From DASRHG01 sp035650655 (lineage in GTDB: Bacteria; Desulfobacterota; Binatia; DP-6): a stretch of 64,000 nucleotides of DNA. Positions 24,603 to 32,110 of the stretch are shown piece after piece. How positions within the stretch are numbered: position 1 is the first letter of the stretch; each line of letters starts with the position of its first letter. Under the pieces are notes generated by a model. That model searched no databases. It saw nothing but the letters and a program-made list of their open reading frames with translations, and was not told where the DNA came from. Where the stretch lies: positions 1-64,000 of the forward strand of contig DASRHG010000031.1 of NCBI GenBank assembly GCA_035650655.1, given 5' to 3'. A program made the position numbers and the translations under genes.

Positions 24603-25820
24603 ATGAATCTGCACCTCGCGCGCTACGTCGACCGGTGGCTCGGGCTGCCGCTGTGCCTCGGGCTCCACGGGCTCGCGCGGCTGCGGGGGGACCGCGTCCC
24701 GCCGCTCCGGGCGACGACGCCGCCCCGCACGCCGCCGCCCGCGGCGCCGCGGCGCCTCCTCGGCATCAAGTTCTACGGGCTCGGGAACATCGTCATGATC
24801 CTCCCCGCGCTCCGCGCGCTCCGCCGCGCGTTCCCGGAGATCGAGATCGACTTCCTCACGCTGCCCGGAAACGCGGGGCTCCTCGAGCAGAGCGGGCTCG
24901 TGCGGCGCGTGCTCACGACCGACGTGTCGACGCTCCCGCGCTTCGCGCGCTCCCTCCTCGCGCTCGCCGGCACGCTCGGACGCGGCGGGTACGACACCGT
25001 GCTCGACTTCGAGCAGTTCCTCAAGGTGTCGGGCGTGTTCGCGTTCCTCACGCGCGCCCCCGAGCGCATCGGCCTCGACACCGAGGGGCAGCAGCGCGCC
25101 TGGCTCTACACGACGCGCGTCGCCTACACGGACAGCGACCACACGGTCGACATCTTCCTCCGCCTCGTCGCGCCGCTCGGCGTGCGCGCCGACCCGGATC
25201 CGTGGCACCTCCCGATCGCGGCCGACGAGCGCGCGCGCGCCCGGGCGCTCGCCGGCCTGCCGGCGACGGCCGGGGCACCGCTGGTCGTCGTCCACCTCGG
25301 CACCGGCCCGAACCGCTACAAGATCGCGCTCAAGCGCTGGGACGCCGACCGCTTCGCCGCGGTCGCCGACGCGCTCGTCGAGCGCCACGGCGTGACCGTC
25401 GTCTTCACGGGCCAGGGCGACGAGGAGCGGGCGCTGGTCGCCGAGGCGCGGCGGGCGATGCGGCGCCCGGCCGTCGACGCGTGCGACCGTCTGGACGTCC
25501 CTGCGCTCGGCGCGCTCCTCGCCGAGGCGCGCTTCGTCCTGAGCAACGACACGTCGGTGATGCACCTCGCCGGCGCCGTCGGGACGCCCGTCGTCGCGCT
25601 CTTCGGGCCGACGTCGCCGCGCCTCTACGGCCCGCGCGGCGCCCGCGACCTCGTCTTCTACAAGCAGCTCTTCTGCAGCCCGTGCATCAGCAACTACAAC
25701 CTGAAGCTCAGCCGGTGCACCGACCCCGTCTGCATGCGCTCGATCACCGTCGACGAGGTGGTGGACGCGATCGAGCGCGCGCACTTCGCGAGCGCGCGCG
25801 GCGCGGCGCGCGGCGGCTGA
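24603..25820 (+). CDS. GT9 glycosyltransferase, heptosyltransferase-like
   Basis: A 405-residue cytoplasmic enzyme of the ADP-heptose:LPS heptosyltransferase superfamily. The N-terminal acceptor domain has IKFYGLGNIVMILPALRAL, and the donor domain has VVHLGTGPNRYKIALKRWD, a SNDTSVMHLAGAVGTPVVAL block with the conserved Asp/His region, and ALFGPTSP. A cysteine cluster (CSPC ... CTDPVCM) near the C-terminus is common in the family. It probably adds a sugar to a lipid A core-like acceptor, consistent with a Gram-negative envelope. It starts with ATG at 24603, downstream of repeat copy 1 and a TAGCGT box at 24584-24589. Donor identity is not evident. Confidence 0.87.
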   Translation: MNLHLARYVDRWLGLPLCLGLHGLARLRGDRVPPLRATTPPRTPPPAAPRRLLGIKFYGLGNIVMILPALRALRRAFPEIEIDFLTLPGNAGLLEQSGLVRRVLTTDVSTLPRFARSLLALAGTLGRGGYDTVLDFEQFLKVSGVFAFLTRAPERIGLDTEGQQRAWLYTTRVAYTDSDHTVDIFLRLVAPLGVRADPDPWHLPIAADERARARALAGLPATAGAPLVVVHLGTGPNRYKIALKRWDADRFAAVADALVERHGVTVVFTGQGDEERALVAEARRAMRRPAVDACDRLDVPALGALLAEARFVLSNDTSVMHLAGAVGTPVVALFGPTSPRLYGPRGARDLVFYKQLFCSPCISNYNLKLSRCTDPVCMRSITVDEVVDAIERAHFASARGAARGG

Positions 25821-25830
25821 CCGCCGGCGT

Positions 25831-26481
25831 TCAGCGCCGGGCGGGCTCGAGCACCATGAGCTGCGAGATCGCGACCACCGGCACCCGGAACGGGAGCCGC
25901 ACGAGGAGCCGCGCGAGCGGCAGCGGCGTGACGTTCGGGAAGAGGAGCCCGCAGCGGACGTGGCGGACGACGCGCGCGCCCGCGGCGCGCGCGAGGCGCC
26001 GGAGATGGCCCGGCGAGAAGCGGAGCGACTGCCGCTCCTCCGCGCGCGTGAGCCCGAGGTAGAGGTGGCCGGGGTTCACCCGGTTCGGCTCGAAGAGGAC
26101 GACGCGACGGCGGGCGACGCGGCCCATCTCGCGAAGCGCGGCCACGGGGTCGTCGAGATGGTGCAGGAGCTCCCAGCAGCCGACCGCGTCGAACGCGGCG
26201 GACCCGAACGGAAGCGCGTACGCCGAGCAGCGGACGCGCTCGCGCACGGGGTTCCGCTCGAGCATGCCTCCGGCGTAGTCGCACGCGACGACGCGCACGC
26301 CGGGCGGGTAGTACGCGCTCGAGAAGCCCGTCCCGGCGCCGACGTCGAGCACGGAGCGGACGCCGTCGAGCACGCCCGCGTCGGCGAGGAAGCGGACGCG
26401 CTGGCGCGCGAAGAGCTCGACGACGGGGTGATCGCTCGGCCGGTAGATGCCGCCCGTTTCCCAGAACGCGCGCTGCTGCAT
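25831..26481 (-). CDS. Class I SAM-dependent methyltransferase
   Basis: A 216-residue soluble protein with the cofactor loop VLDVGAGTGFSSAYY, acidic end VVACDYAGGMLE and the ELLHHLDDPVAALREMGR segment of the Methyltransf_11 class. The acceptor is unknown; small size and context favour a glycan or lipid acceptor. It is the last gene of a minus-strand operon with a GT-C protein, a GT2 enzyme and a DUF2304 protein, five bases after the DUF2304 stop. It converges with the GT9 gene over a 10-base gap. Confidence 0.85.
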   Translation of the reverse strand: MQQRAFWETGGIYRPSDHPVVELFARQRVRFLADAGVLDGVRSVLDVGAGTGFSSAYYPPGVRVVACDYAGGMLERNPVRERVRCSAYALPFGSAAFDAVGCWELLHHLDDPVAALREMGRVARRRVVLFEPNRVNPGHLYLGLTRAEERQSLRFSPGHLRRLARAAGARVVRHVRCGLLFPNVTPLPLARLLVRLPFRVPVVAISQLMVLEPARR

Positions 26482-26486
26482 GCGCG

Positions 26487-26906
26487 TCAGGCGCGCCGGT
26501 CGCCGTCCCGCGCGCGCGCGAGCTCCTCGCGCAGGAGCGACACCTCCTGCACGAGCACCTTCACCTGGCCGCTCAGCGCCGAGAGCCGCACCGCGTAGTT
26601 GAGGCAGAGGACGAGGAGGAACAGCTCGCCGAAGAAGAAGAGCGTCGAGCTGGGCGTCCAGGCGCCGACCGCGCGGGTGATGAGGCGGAGCCCGTCGAAC
26701 CAGACGCTGAGCGCGATGATGCCGAGCGACACCACGAGCCAGATGGGGGTGTACTCCTCGCGGAGGCGCCCGCGCCGGACGAGGTTCAGCACGGCGAGGC
26801 AGAAGACGGCGCTCACGACGATCGCAATCACGCGGGTCACGCCCGGCTCGGGCTGCTCGATCGCGAGCTGGCGGAGCCGCTCCAGGTCGTCAAGCGGAGG
26901 GGTCAC
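26487..26906 (-). CDS. DUF2304 membrane protein
   Basis: A 139-residue membrane protein. Three hydrophobic segments (VIAIVVSAVFCLAVLNLV, IWLVVSLGIIALSVWF and STLFFFGELFLLVLCLNYAV) precede a charged helix likely to form a coiled coil (LVQEVSLLREELARARD). DUF2304 proteins commonly sit next to DPM-type GT2 genes and are thought to help anchor or organise them in the membrane; the biochemical role is not established. The GTG start overlaps the end of the GT2 gene by 17 bases, which supports joint translation with that enzyme. Confidence 0.85.
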   Translation of the reverse strand: MTPPLDDLERLRQLAIEQPEPGVTRVIAIVVSAVFCLAVLNLVRRGRLREEYTPIWLVVSLGIIALSVWFDGLRLITRAVGAWTPSSTLFFFGELFLLVLCLNYAVRLSALSGQVKVLVQEVSLLREELARARDGDRRA

Positions 26907-27660
26907 GTCGCATCTCCTTGCTGGCGCCGCGGGACGCCGGGAAGGGGTCCGGCGGCGGGTTCATGGCCGGGCCGAGCCGGCTCCGAAAGGTCGAGAGGAG
27001 CATCTTGTAGATGTAGTAGACGTCCCGGAGGCCGCCGTGCATCGCGTTCCGCCCCGCGGCGCTCGGCCGCATCCGGACCGGCACCTCGACGATGCGGAGC
27101 GCGTGCCGGTGGAGGAGGAGGAGCACGTCGATGTCCGGGAAGTCGACGGGGTAGAAGTCGGCGCAGCAGAGCCGGAACGCCGGGCGGGCGAGCGCCTGGA
27201 AGCCCGAGGTCGGGTCGGCGATGCGCGGGCCGCCGCAGGCGGCGAGGACCCGGCGGAAGAAGACGCGCCCCGCCGTGCGCGCCGGGCCCATGCGGTAGTC
27301 CGTCGCCTCGACGAAGCGGGAGCCGATGACGACGTCCGCCGCCGCCGTCGCGAGCGGCCGGACGAGGCGGGGCACGTCCGCGGGGTCGTGCTGGCCGTCG
27401 GCGTCGAGCTGCACGACGAAGTCGTAGCCGTCGCGCTCGGCGCGCTTGTAGCCGGTCTGGAGCGCGGCGCCGTAGCCCAGGTTCACCACGTGCGACACGA
27501 CGCGCGCCCCCGCCGCCCGCGCGACGGCGGCGGTGTCGTCGCGCGAGCCGTCGTCGACGACGAGCACGTCGAGGTCGGGCGCCGCGGCGCGGACGCCCGC
27601 GACCACGCGGGCGACCGTCGGCGCCTCGTTGTACGCGGGCACGACGGCGAGCCCCCTCAC
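26890..27660 (-). CDS. GT2 glycosyltransferase, polyprenol-phosphate sugar synthase-like
   Basis: A 256-residue GT2 enzyme. VVPAYNEAPTVARVV begins the fold, VVDDGSRDDT follows, and QLDADGQHDP supplies the metal-binding Asp-x-Asp. SRFVEATDYRMG and TSGFQALAR are acceptor-side motifs of DPM-like enzymes. The pairing with DUF2304 supports a membrane-bound polyprenyl-phosphate acceptor. It likely makes a polyprenyl-phosphate-hexose used by a GT-C enzyme such as the protein encoded directly upstream, with which it shares a GTGA overlap. The sugar nucleotide is not readable. Confidence 0.86.
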   Translation of the reverse strand: MRGLAVVPAYNEAPTVARVVAGVRAAAPDLDVLVVDDGSRDDTAAVARAAGARVVSHVVNLGYGAALQTGYKRAERDGYDFVVQLDADGQHDPADVPRLVRPLATAAADVVIGSRFVEATDYRMGPARTAGRVFFRRVLAACGGPRIADPTSGFQALARPAFRLCCADFYPVDFPDIDVLLLLHRHALRIVEVPVRMRPSAAGRNAMHGGLRDVYYIYKMLLSTFRSRLGPAMNPPPDPFPASRGASKEMRRDPSA

Positions 27661-29735
27661 GGACGGCCCCCGACCCGCGGCGCGACGACCACCCGGCGCC
27701 GCGCGAGCACGACGTCCGGCGCCGCGCGCGACACGAGCGCCGCCTCGTAGGGCCCGGGCGCGGCCGGCACGGGGATCGCGAGCCGGCGGACCGCACGGTC
27801 GCCCGGGGCGAGCGCGAGGGGGAGGAGCGCGCGGACCTCGTTCGTCGCGACGACGGCGCCCGTCGCGTCCGTCCAGCGGACGGCGAGCGGCTCGGGCTCG
27901 ATCGGCGCGGGATGGCGGAAGACGGCGGCCCCGTGATTCGCGAACGTGAACTCGACCGGGCTCGCGGGCGGCGCGGCCGCGGCGGCCGCCGCCGGCTCGG
28001 CCACGTCCGCGGCGAGCGCGGCCCGGTCCTCCGTCACCGTGCGCTCGCTCTCGAGCGCGTACGCCGCGTGCTCGCCCGCCGTGGCGAGCGGCACGAGGCG
28101 CGTGGGTCCCGCGCGCAGCGGCTCGACGATCGCGGCGGCGGCGCGCGGGGGCAGGAACTCCCCGTGCACCACGACGGCACGAAAGCCGAGCGCCCAGAGC
28201 GCGTCGGCCGCCCGGACGTCCGGCAGCCGCGCGGCGAGCGCGCCGACGTCGTCGAAGATCGGCACCGTGAACGAATTGTAGCACGCGGCGACGGGACGGC
28301 GGTGGTACGCCGCGAGGAGCACGTAGTGCGCCATGTCGCGCAGCCGCCCGACGTCGTCGACCGCGAACGGCAGGTCGAGCACGGGGCCGTCGGGGAGCGC
28401 CGCGCCGAGCCCGTGCACGTCGGCCGGCGGGCGGAGCCGGCGGACGCCCATCGGTACGGGGGTCACGCCGAGCGTCGGCGTCGCCACGGCGGGCACGAAG
28501 ACCTCGACGAACGCGGCGGCGACGAGCGCGGCCGCGAGCGCCGCGCGCGCGCGCGGCCCGAGCCGTTCGCCGAGCGCGCGCACGCCGTAGCCCGCGAGCA
28601 CGGCGAGCGCGAGGTACGCGCCGATCCGGATCGCCGGCACCGCGCGGACGGCCGAGAGCCCCGGCACGAGCGGGAAGAGGAGCGTGTACGGCGACGGCAC
28701 GAACCCGATCCCGGGGAGCGTGAAGCCCCAGACGACGGTCCAGAAGACGAGGAGCCCGCCCGCGAGGAGCGCGAGCCGGGGATCGTCGCCGCCGACGGGC
28801 CGCGCGCCGCGGACGCGGTCCGCGAGCCCCGCCGCCGCGAGGACGAGCATCACCGTGCCCGGGTAGTAGAACGCCCCGAACGCGAAGAGCGAGGGCGTGA
28901 AGAGGAGCGAGCCCCGCCCCTCGAGCACGCCCCACGCCGCCCGCGTGTGGAGGTACGGGCCGAGCACGGGCAGGAGGACGCCCCCGACCACGGCCGCCAT
29001 CGCGACGAGCTTCGGGAGGAGCGCGGGCAGCCGGCGGCGGAAGCGGACGACGAGCGCGAGCCCGTAGACGCCGCCCACGATCGCGAGCGCGAAGAGCGGA
29101 TAGAAGCTCTCGAGCCCGGCGAGCGCGAGGAAGAGCGCGAGCCCCGCCGCGTCGGCCCACGTGCCGCGCGTGAACAGGCGATGGGCGAAGAGGAGCGCCG
29201 CCGGCGCCCACAGGTCGCCGTGCACGAACGGATGCGTCGGGTCGCCGATGCGGTTCGGCTGGAACGCGAAGAGGAAGCCGGCGACGAGCGCCGCGGCGCG
29301 GCTTTCCGTGAGCGCCCGCACGAGCGCCCACATCGCGAGCGCCGGGATCCAGAGGTGCAGCACGAGCACCGTGTTGTAGATGCAGATCGGGTCGTCGGTC
29401 GCGACGGCCGCCGGCGCCCCGAGGAGCCCTTCGCCGATCATGTGCTCGCCGAGCGTCACGGGGTTCGCCATCGGCCAGCACTGCCCGTCGTCCAGCATCG
29501 CCGCCGGCCGCCGCGCGAGCGCGCGCGCCCCGTGCGCGATCGTCGCGACGACGAACTGCTGATCCGTCGCGTCGACGGCGAGGTTCGCGCCCTCGAGATG
29601 CGCCGAGAACGGCACCCACGCGCACGGCGCCGGCGACACGACCCGATACGCGAACAGCGCGACGGCGAGGTAGAGCGCGGCGGCGAGAAGCGGGTCGCGC
29701 CACCGCGAACGAAGCCCGGGCGGATCGGACGTCAC
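27657..29735 (-). CDS. Large multispanning membrane protein, GT-C-like with C-terminal Ig-like domain
   Basis: A 692-residue protein with about ten or more membrane segments to residue 430. It has an acidic first outer loop (AVDATDQQFVVATIAHG) and a CWPMANPVTLGEHM block matching the HPAP...SE region of its paralogues at 3017, 32111 and 49454. Near residue 485 comes ACYNSFTVP, then LPDVRAADALWALGFRAVV, and a C-terminal beta-sandwich-like tail (about 590-692). The inferred role is sugar transfer from a polyprenyl-phosphate donor at the outer membrane leaflet face. It is the first gene of an operon that continues with GT2, DUF2304 and methyltransferase genes. Repeat copy 3 lies upstream. Confidence 0.68.
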   Translation of the reverse strand: MTSDPPGLRSRWRDPLLAAALYLAVALFAYRVVSPAPCAWVPFSAHLEGANLAVDATDQQFVVATIAHGARALARRPAAMLDDGQCWPMANPVTLGEHMIGEGLLGAPAAVATDDPICIYNTVLVLHLWIPALAMWALVRALTESRAAALVAGFLFAFQPNRIGDPTHPFVHGDLWAPAALLFAHRLFTRGTWADAAGLALFLALAGLESFYPLFALAIVGGVYGLALVVRFRRRLPALLPKLVAMAAVVGGVLLPVLGPYLHTRAAWGVLEGRGSLLFTPSLFAFGAFYYPGTVMLVLAAAGLADRVRGARPVGGDDPRLALLAGGLLVFWTVVWGFTLPGIGFVPSPYTLLFPLVPGLSAVRAVPAIRIGAYLALAVLAGYGVRALGERLGPRARAALAAALVAAAFVEVFVPAVATPTLGVTPVPMGVRRLRPPADVHGLGAALPDGPVLDLPFAVDDVGRLRDMAHYVLLAAYHRRPVAACYNSFTVPIFDDVGALAARLPDVRAADALWALGFRAVVVHGEFLPPRAAAAIVEPLRAGPTRLVPLATAGEHAAYALESERTVTEDRAALAADVAEPAAAAAAAPPASPVEFTFANHGAAVFRHPAPIEPEPLAVRWTDATGAVVATNEVRALLPLALAPGDRAVRRLAIPVPAAPGPYEAALVSRAAPDVVLARRRVVVAPRVGGRP

Positions 29736-29798
29736 GGAGCCCGGCGGATGCCACGGCGACCCGCGTCGTCGCAAGCGCGAGCGCCGTCTCGGCGGCTG

Positions 29799-29876
29799 GT
29801 CGGCCTGCGCGCGCAGCACCGGCCCGGCCGCCGGGGAGCCCTCGCGGGGGCGCGCACTCCATGCGCCCCGCAAACC
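29799..29876 (-). repeat. Intergenic palindromic repeat, copy 3 (short, inverted)
   Basis: On the minus strand this copy begins with TTTGCGG, then jumps to the right-arm block CGCCCCCGCGAGGGCTCCC and the shared tail GGTGCTGCGCGCGCAGGCCG. The left arm and loop seen in copies 1 and 2 are missing, so it is about half length. As with the other copies it lies in a divergent gap, here between the 27657 membrane protein gene and the SDR gene at 29943. Confidence 0.8.
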
Positions 29877-29904
29877 GACCGACGACCGCACCGACACACG
29901 CGCT

Positions 29905-29932
29905 TTGCCGCAGGAGCGTCGCGTGCTAGCAG
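29905..29932 (+). promoter_or_regulatory. Promoter candidate for the 29943 operon
   Basis: TTGCCG (29905-29910), 16-base spacer and an extended -10-like TGC-TAGCAG (29924-29932), ten bases before the ATG at 29943. The match is moderate. Confidence 0.35.
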
Positions 29933-29942
29933 CCTCGGCCCG

Positions 29943-30968
29943 ATGGCGGGCCTCGGCGTCGTCACGGGATCGTCCGGTCTCCTCGGGCAGTGCCTCGTCG
30001 CGCGGCTCCGGGAGGCCGGCCGCCCCGTCCGGCTCTTCGACGTCGTGCCGCCGCCGCCGGCGCAGGCGGGGCTCCCGGCCGTCGTCGCCGACATGCGCGA
30101 CGCGGCGCGGGTGCGCGACGCCGTCCGGGGCGCGGACGTCGTGTACCACCTGGCGGCGGCGCAGCGCATGAAGCCGCAGTTCGCGGGGCTCTCCGAGGAG
30201 GAGATCCGCACGATGAACGTCGCCGGGGTCGCGAACGTCCTCGCGGCCGCGCGCGCGGAAGGGGTGCGCAAGGCCGTCTTCGTGTCGAGCTCGGCCGTCT
30301 ACGGCATCCCGACGACCGTCCCCGTGCGCGAGGACCATCCGCAGCGCCCGCTCGGCGCGTACGGTTGGTCGAAGATCGAGGCGGAGATGCTCTGCGAGGC
30401 GCACCTCGCGGCGGGCGGCGACGTCACCGTGCTCCGGCCGATGAGCCTCTTCGGGCCCGGGATGACGGGCGTGTTCGTCCTCCTGTTCGACTGGGTCCAG
30501 CGCGGGAAAACGGTCTGGCTCCTCGGCCGCGGCACGAACCGCGTGCAGATGGTGAGCGCGTGGGACGTCGCCGACGCGTGCATCCTCGCCGCCGACACGC
30601 CCGCCAGCCGCGGCGCGGTGCTGAACCTCGGCGCGGAGGACCCGCCGACGGTCCGCGCGCAGGTGGAGGCGCTCATCGCGCACGCGGCCTCGCCCTCGCG
30701 CGTCGCCCCGCTCCCCGCCCGCCTCCTCCGCACCGCGGCGCGGACCCTCGACCTCGTCGGGCTCTCGCCCATCGTCCCCGAGCACTACCTCCTCGCCGAC
30801 GCGACCTTCGTCCTCGACGTCACACGCGCGAAGGCGGTCCTCGGCTGGCGCCCGCGCCACGGCAACGTCCGGATGACCTGCGACGCGTACGACTGGTACG
30901 TGGCGAACCTCGGGACCGCCCGTCCCCGCCGCGGCCTCGTCCTCCGCCTCCTCGACGCGCTCCCGTAG
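29943..30968 (+). CDS. NAD(P)-dependent epimerase/dehydratase (extended SDR)
   Basis: A 341-residue extended SDR. The nucleotide-binding loop is TGSSGLLGQCL, the active site has VSSSAVYGIP and Tyr-x3-Lys in YGWSK, and LRPMSLFGPG follows. It resembles sugar-nucleotide epimerases, but also membrane-sterol or lipid-type 3-beta-HSD-like SDRs (MVSAWDVADACILA), so the substrate is open. The role is presumably making or modifying a glycan precursor. It begins a plus-strand trio with a radical-SAM gene and a GT-C-like gene. Confidence 0.82.
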   Translation: MAGLGVVTGSSGLLGQCLVARLREAGRPVRLFDVVPPPPAQAGLPAVVADMRDAARVRDAVRGADVVYHLAAAQRMKPQFAGLSEEEIRTMNVAGVANVLAAARAEGVRKAVFVSSSAVYGIPTTVPVREDHPQRPLGAYGWSKIEAEMLCEAHLAAGGDVTVLRPMSLFGPGMTGVFVLLFDWVQRGKTVWLLGRGTNRVQMVSAWDVADACILAADTPASRGAVLNLGAEDPPTVRAQVEALIAHAASPSRVAPLPARLLRTAARTLDLVGLSPIVPEHYLLADATFVLDVTRAKAVLGWRPRHGNVRMTCDAYDWYVANLGTARPRRGLVLRLLDALP

Positions 30969-31002
30969 CCGGCACGGCCGGGTGTCGGCGGCCGCGGCGC
31001 GG

Positions 31003-31011
31003 TGCTATCGT
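31003..31011 (+). promoter_or_regulatory. Extended -10 box before the radical-SAM gene
   Basis: TGCTATCGT (TG-n-TATCGT) ends seven bases before the GTG at 31019, repeating the leaderless arrangement seen elsewhere. No good -35 is visible at 17 bases, which is tolerable for an extended -10 promoter. Confidence 0.35.
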
Positions 31012-31018
31012 CCGGGCG

Positions 31019-32107
31019 GTGAAGGTCCGGCCCTACTGGGCGCTCGCGCGCCGCGCCGCCGAGGCGAACGTCCGCCGGCTCGACTTCCCGTTCAAGCTGA
31101 CGTTCTGCATCACGTTCTGGTGCAACTACCGCTGCGAGACCTGCAACATCTGGAAGATGCAGCCGCGCGACGAGCTCCGGCTCGACGAGATCCGGCGCTT
31201 CTTCGCACGCGCGCCGCGGCTCCTCTGGGTCGACCTGACGGGCGGCGAGGTGACGCTCCGCAAGGACTTCGCCGAGGTGTGCGCCGCCGTCCTCGAGGGC
31301 TGCCCCGACCTGATCCTCCTCCACTTCCCGACCAACGGGTACCTGACCGACAAGGTGGTCGCCGCCGCGCGCGCCGTCACGACCCATCCGCGCCGCCCCG
31401 AGAAGCTGATCGTCACGGTGTCGACGGACGGGGACGAGGCCACGAACGACCGCATCCGGGGCGTGGAAGGCGGATGGCGCCGGCAGCTCGAGACCTTCAA
31501 GCAGCTCCGCGCCATGCCCGGCGTCGACGTGGTCCTCGGCATGACGCTCTCCGGCGCGAACGTCGACCACTTCCCCACGGCGTTCGCGGCCGCTCGCCGC
31601 GAGGTCCCCGACCTCCGGCCCGACGAGTTCCACGTGAACGTCGTGCACGAGTCGCCGCACTACCTCGGCAACACGGACCTGGGCCTCCGCGCACACGTCG
31701 ACCGCGCGCGGCTCGCCGACGCGGTCGACTCGTACGCGCGCTTCCGCGGCCTCCCGCGGGGGCCCGTCGGCTACCTCGAGCACGCGTACCTCGCGCGCGT
31801 CCGCCGCTACCTCGAGAGCGGGCGGACGCCGATGCGCTGCCACGCGCTCAGCGCCTCGTGCTTCGTCGACTCGTGGGGGAACGTCTTCCCGTGCACCATC
31901 TACGATCGCCGGATCGGCAGCCTGCGCGACGTCGACTACGACCTGGCGCGGCTCTGGAACACGCCGGAGGCGGTGCAGCTCGAGCGGGAGATCTGGGACT
32001 ACCGCTGCCCGCAGTGCTGGACGCCGTGCGAGGCGTACCAGTCGATCATGGGGAACTTCCTGACGCGCGGGCGCCGCCCGTCCCCGCGCGCCGCCGCGCG
32101 GCGCTAG
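31019..32107 (+). CDS. Radical SAM protein with SPASM-like C-terminal cysteines
   Basis: A 362-residue radical-SAM enzyme. The cluster motif is CNYRCETCNIW in its normal N-terminal position, followed by LTGGEVTLRKD. The C-terminal part has cysteines spaced like a SPASM/twitch auxiliary-cluster domain (CHALSASCFVDSWGNVFPC, then CPQCWTPCEAY), giving at least one extra Fe-S cluster. No precursor peptide gene is near, so a sugar or lipid substrate is more likely than a peptide. GTG at 31019 precedes a short basic leader. The next gene starts three bases after its stop, so the GT-C-like gene is in the same operon. Confidence 0.84.
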   Translation: MKVRPYWALARRAAEANVRRLDFPFKLTFCITFWCNYRCETCNIWKMQPRDELRLDEIRRFFARAPRLLWVDLTGGEVTLRKDFAEVCAAVLEGCPDLILLHFPTNGYLTDKVVAAARAVTTHPRRPEKLIVTVSTDGDEATNDRIRGVEGGWRRQLETFKQLRAMPGVDVVLGMTLSGANVDHFPTAFAAARREVPDLRPDEFHVNVVHESPHYLGNTDLGLRAHVDRARLADAVDSYARFRGLPRGPVGYLEHAYLARVRRYLESGRTPMRCHALSASCFVDSWGNVFPCTIYDRRIGSLRDVDYDLARLWNTPEAVQLEREIWDYRCPQCWTPCEAYQSIMGNFLTRGRRPSPRAAARR

Positions 32108-32110
32108 CCG

